Assembly: GCA_030043175.1 (NCBI GenBank)
Contig: JASHYD010001379.1
Coordinates: 1 to 5,832 of the forward strand
From: Xanthobacteraceae bacterium
Lineage (GTDB): Bacteria; Pseudomonadota; Alphaproteobacteria; Rhizobiales; Xanthobacteraceae
Length of the DNA stretch: 5,832 bases
Direction: 5' to 3'
Of the stretch, positions 5,699-5,832 are shown in pieces (position 1 is the stretch's first letter; each line of letters opens with the position of its first letter). Below the pieces are notes generated by a model. It was not told the origin of the DNA and did not search any database. It was given only the letters and a program-made list of their open reading frames with translations. The position numbers and the translations under genes are program-made.

Positions 5699-5832
5699 AT
5701 GAAACTCTATGGATTCGGTCCGACACGCTCCCTTCGTGCGCTGTGGGGCCTCAAAGAGCTTGATGCGGATTTCGAATTCGTGCCCGTCAATCTCGCCGCC
5801 GGCGACCACCGGCGTCCCGATTTCCTTCGCCT
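5699..5832 (+). CDS. Glutathione S-transferase, N-terminal part (runs off right edge)
   Basis: The first 44 codons encode the start of a thioredoxin-like glutathione-binding domain: MKLYGFGPTRSLRALWGLKE (1-20) gives the first beta strand, the Ser/Thr-containing turn and the first helix, and FEFVPVNLAAGDHRRPDFLR (25-44) gives the second strand and the loop ahead of the cis-proline region. In this class the catalytic residue is usually a Ser or Cys in the turn; S11 is the best candidate and T9 an alternative. Complete enzymes have about 200-220 residues, so most of the protein, including the helical substrate domain, lies outside. The gene follows hpaB on the same strand after 189 bases, so it may be in the same transcript or have its own promoter. 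GSTs in degradation clusters often isomerise or dehalogenate ring-cleavage products; whether that holds here cannot be seen. Confidence 0.88.
   Translation, partial: MKLYGFGPTRSLRALWGLKELDADFEFVPVNLAAGDHRRPDFLR

Noticed and set aside
5506..5763. Plus-strand 85-codon frame between hpaB and the GST gene
   Set aside because: It overlaps the GST start in another frame, has low-complexity Arg/Ser-rich content and no ribosome site.
1..5832. CRISPR array, tRNA or rRNA genes
   Set aside because: No regularly spaced direct repeats and no cloverleaf-like or rRNA-like sequence were noticed on either strand.

Overview
The window is GC-rich DNA from a Gram-negative proteobacterium, most likely an alphaproteobacterium of the sphingomonad type. 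That assignment is an inference from remembered family resemblance (RND pump N-terminus, OmpR-type regulator with its linked kinase, twin-arginine VOC protein, HpaB and GST) and was not tested by any search.

Left part, minus strand (about 1-2450), read right to left: an intact OmpR/PhoB-type response regulator (1773-2447); immediately downstream a broken sensor histidine kinase that keeps sensor, second membrane segment and HAMP remnants but has no recognisable catalytic core (about 1180-1768); a stretch without a recognisable gene that carries two neighbouring hairpins (1033-1096); then the N-terminal 211 codons of an RND efflux permease that runs off the left edge (1-635). The order suggests that the two-component pair once controlled, or still controls, the pump. 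The regulator now lacks its adjacent kinase.

Middle part (about 2450-3850): roughly 690 bases with no gene I can identify, containing inverted repeats near 3054-3098; the C-terminal end of a tyrosine recombinase/phage-type integrase on the minus strand (3139-3342), cut off at its 5' side; and a VOC (glyoxalase/extradiol dioxygenase superfamily) gene with a twin-arginine-like leader, whose reading frame is broken four times (3375-3838). This looks like a decaying junction left by a past integration event, although sequence errors could explain part of the frame breakage.

Right part, plus strand (3838-5832): a 111-base divergent spacer with a perfect 8-bp-arm palindrome containing TATAAT, a likely operator/promoter; an intact 519-residue HpaB-family flavin-dependent aromatic hydroxylase (3950-5509) with its catalytic Arg/Tyr/His residues; and the first 44 codons of a glutathione S-transferase (5699 to the edge). 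HpaB, GST and VOC genes together suggest an aromatic-compound degradation cluster. The flavin reductase partner (HpaC) and ring-cleavage genes are not in the window.
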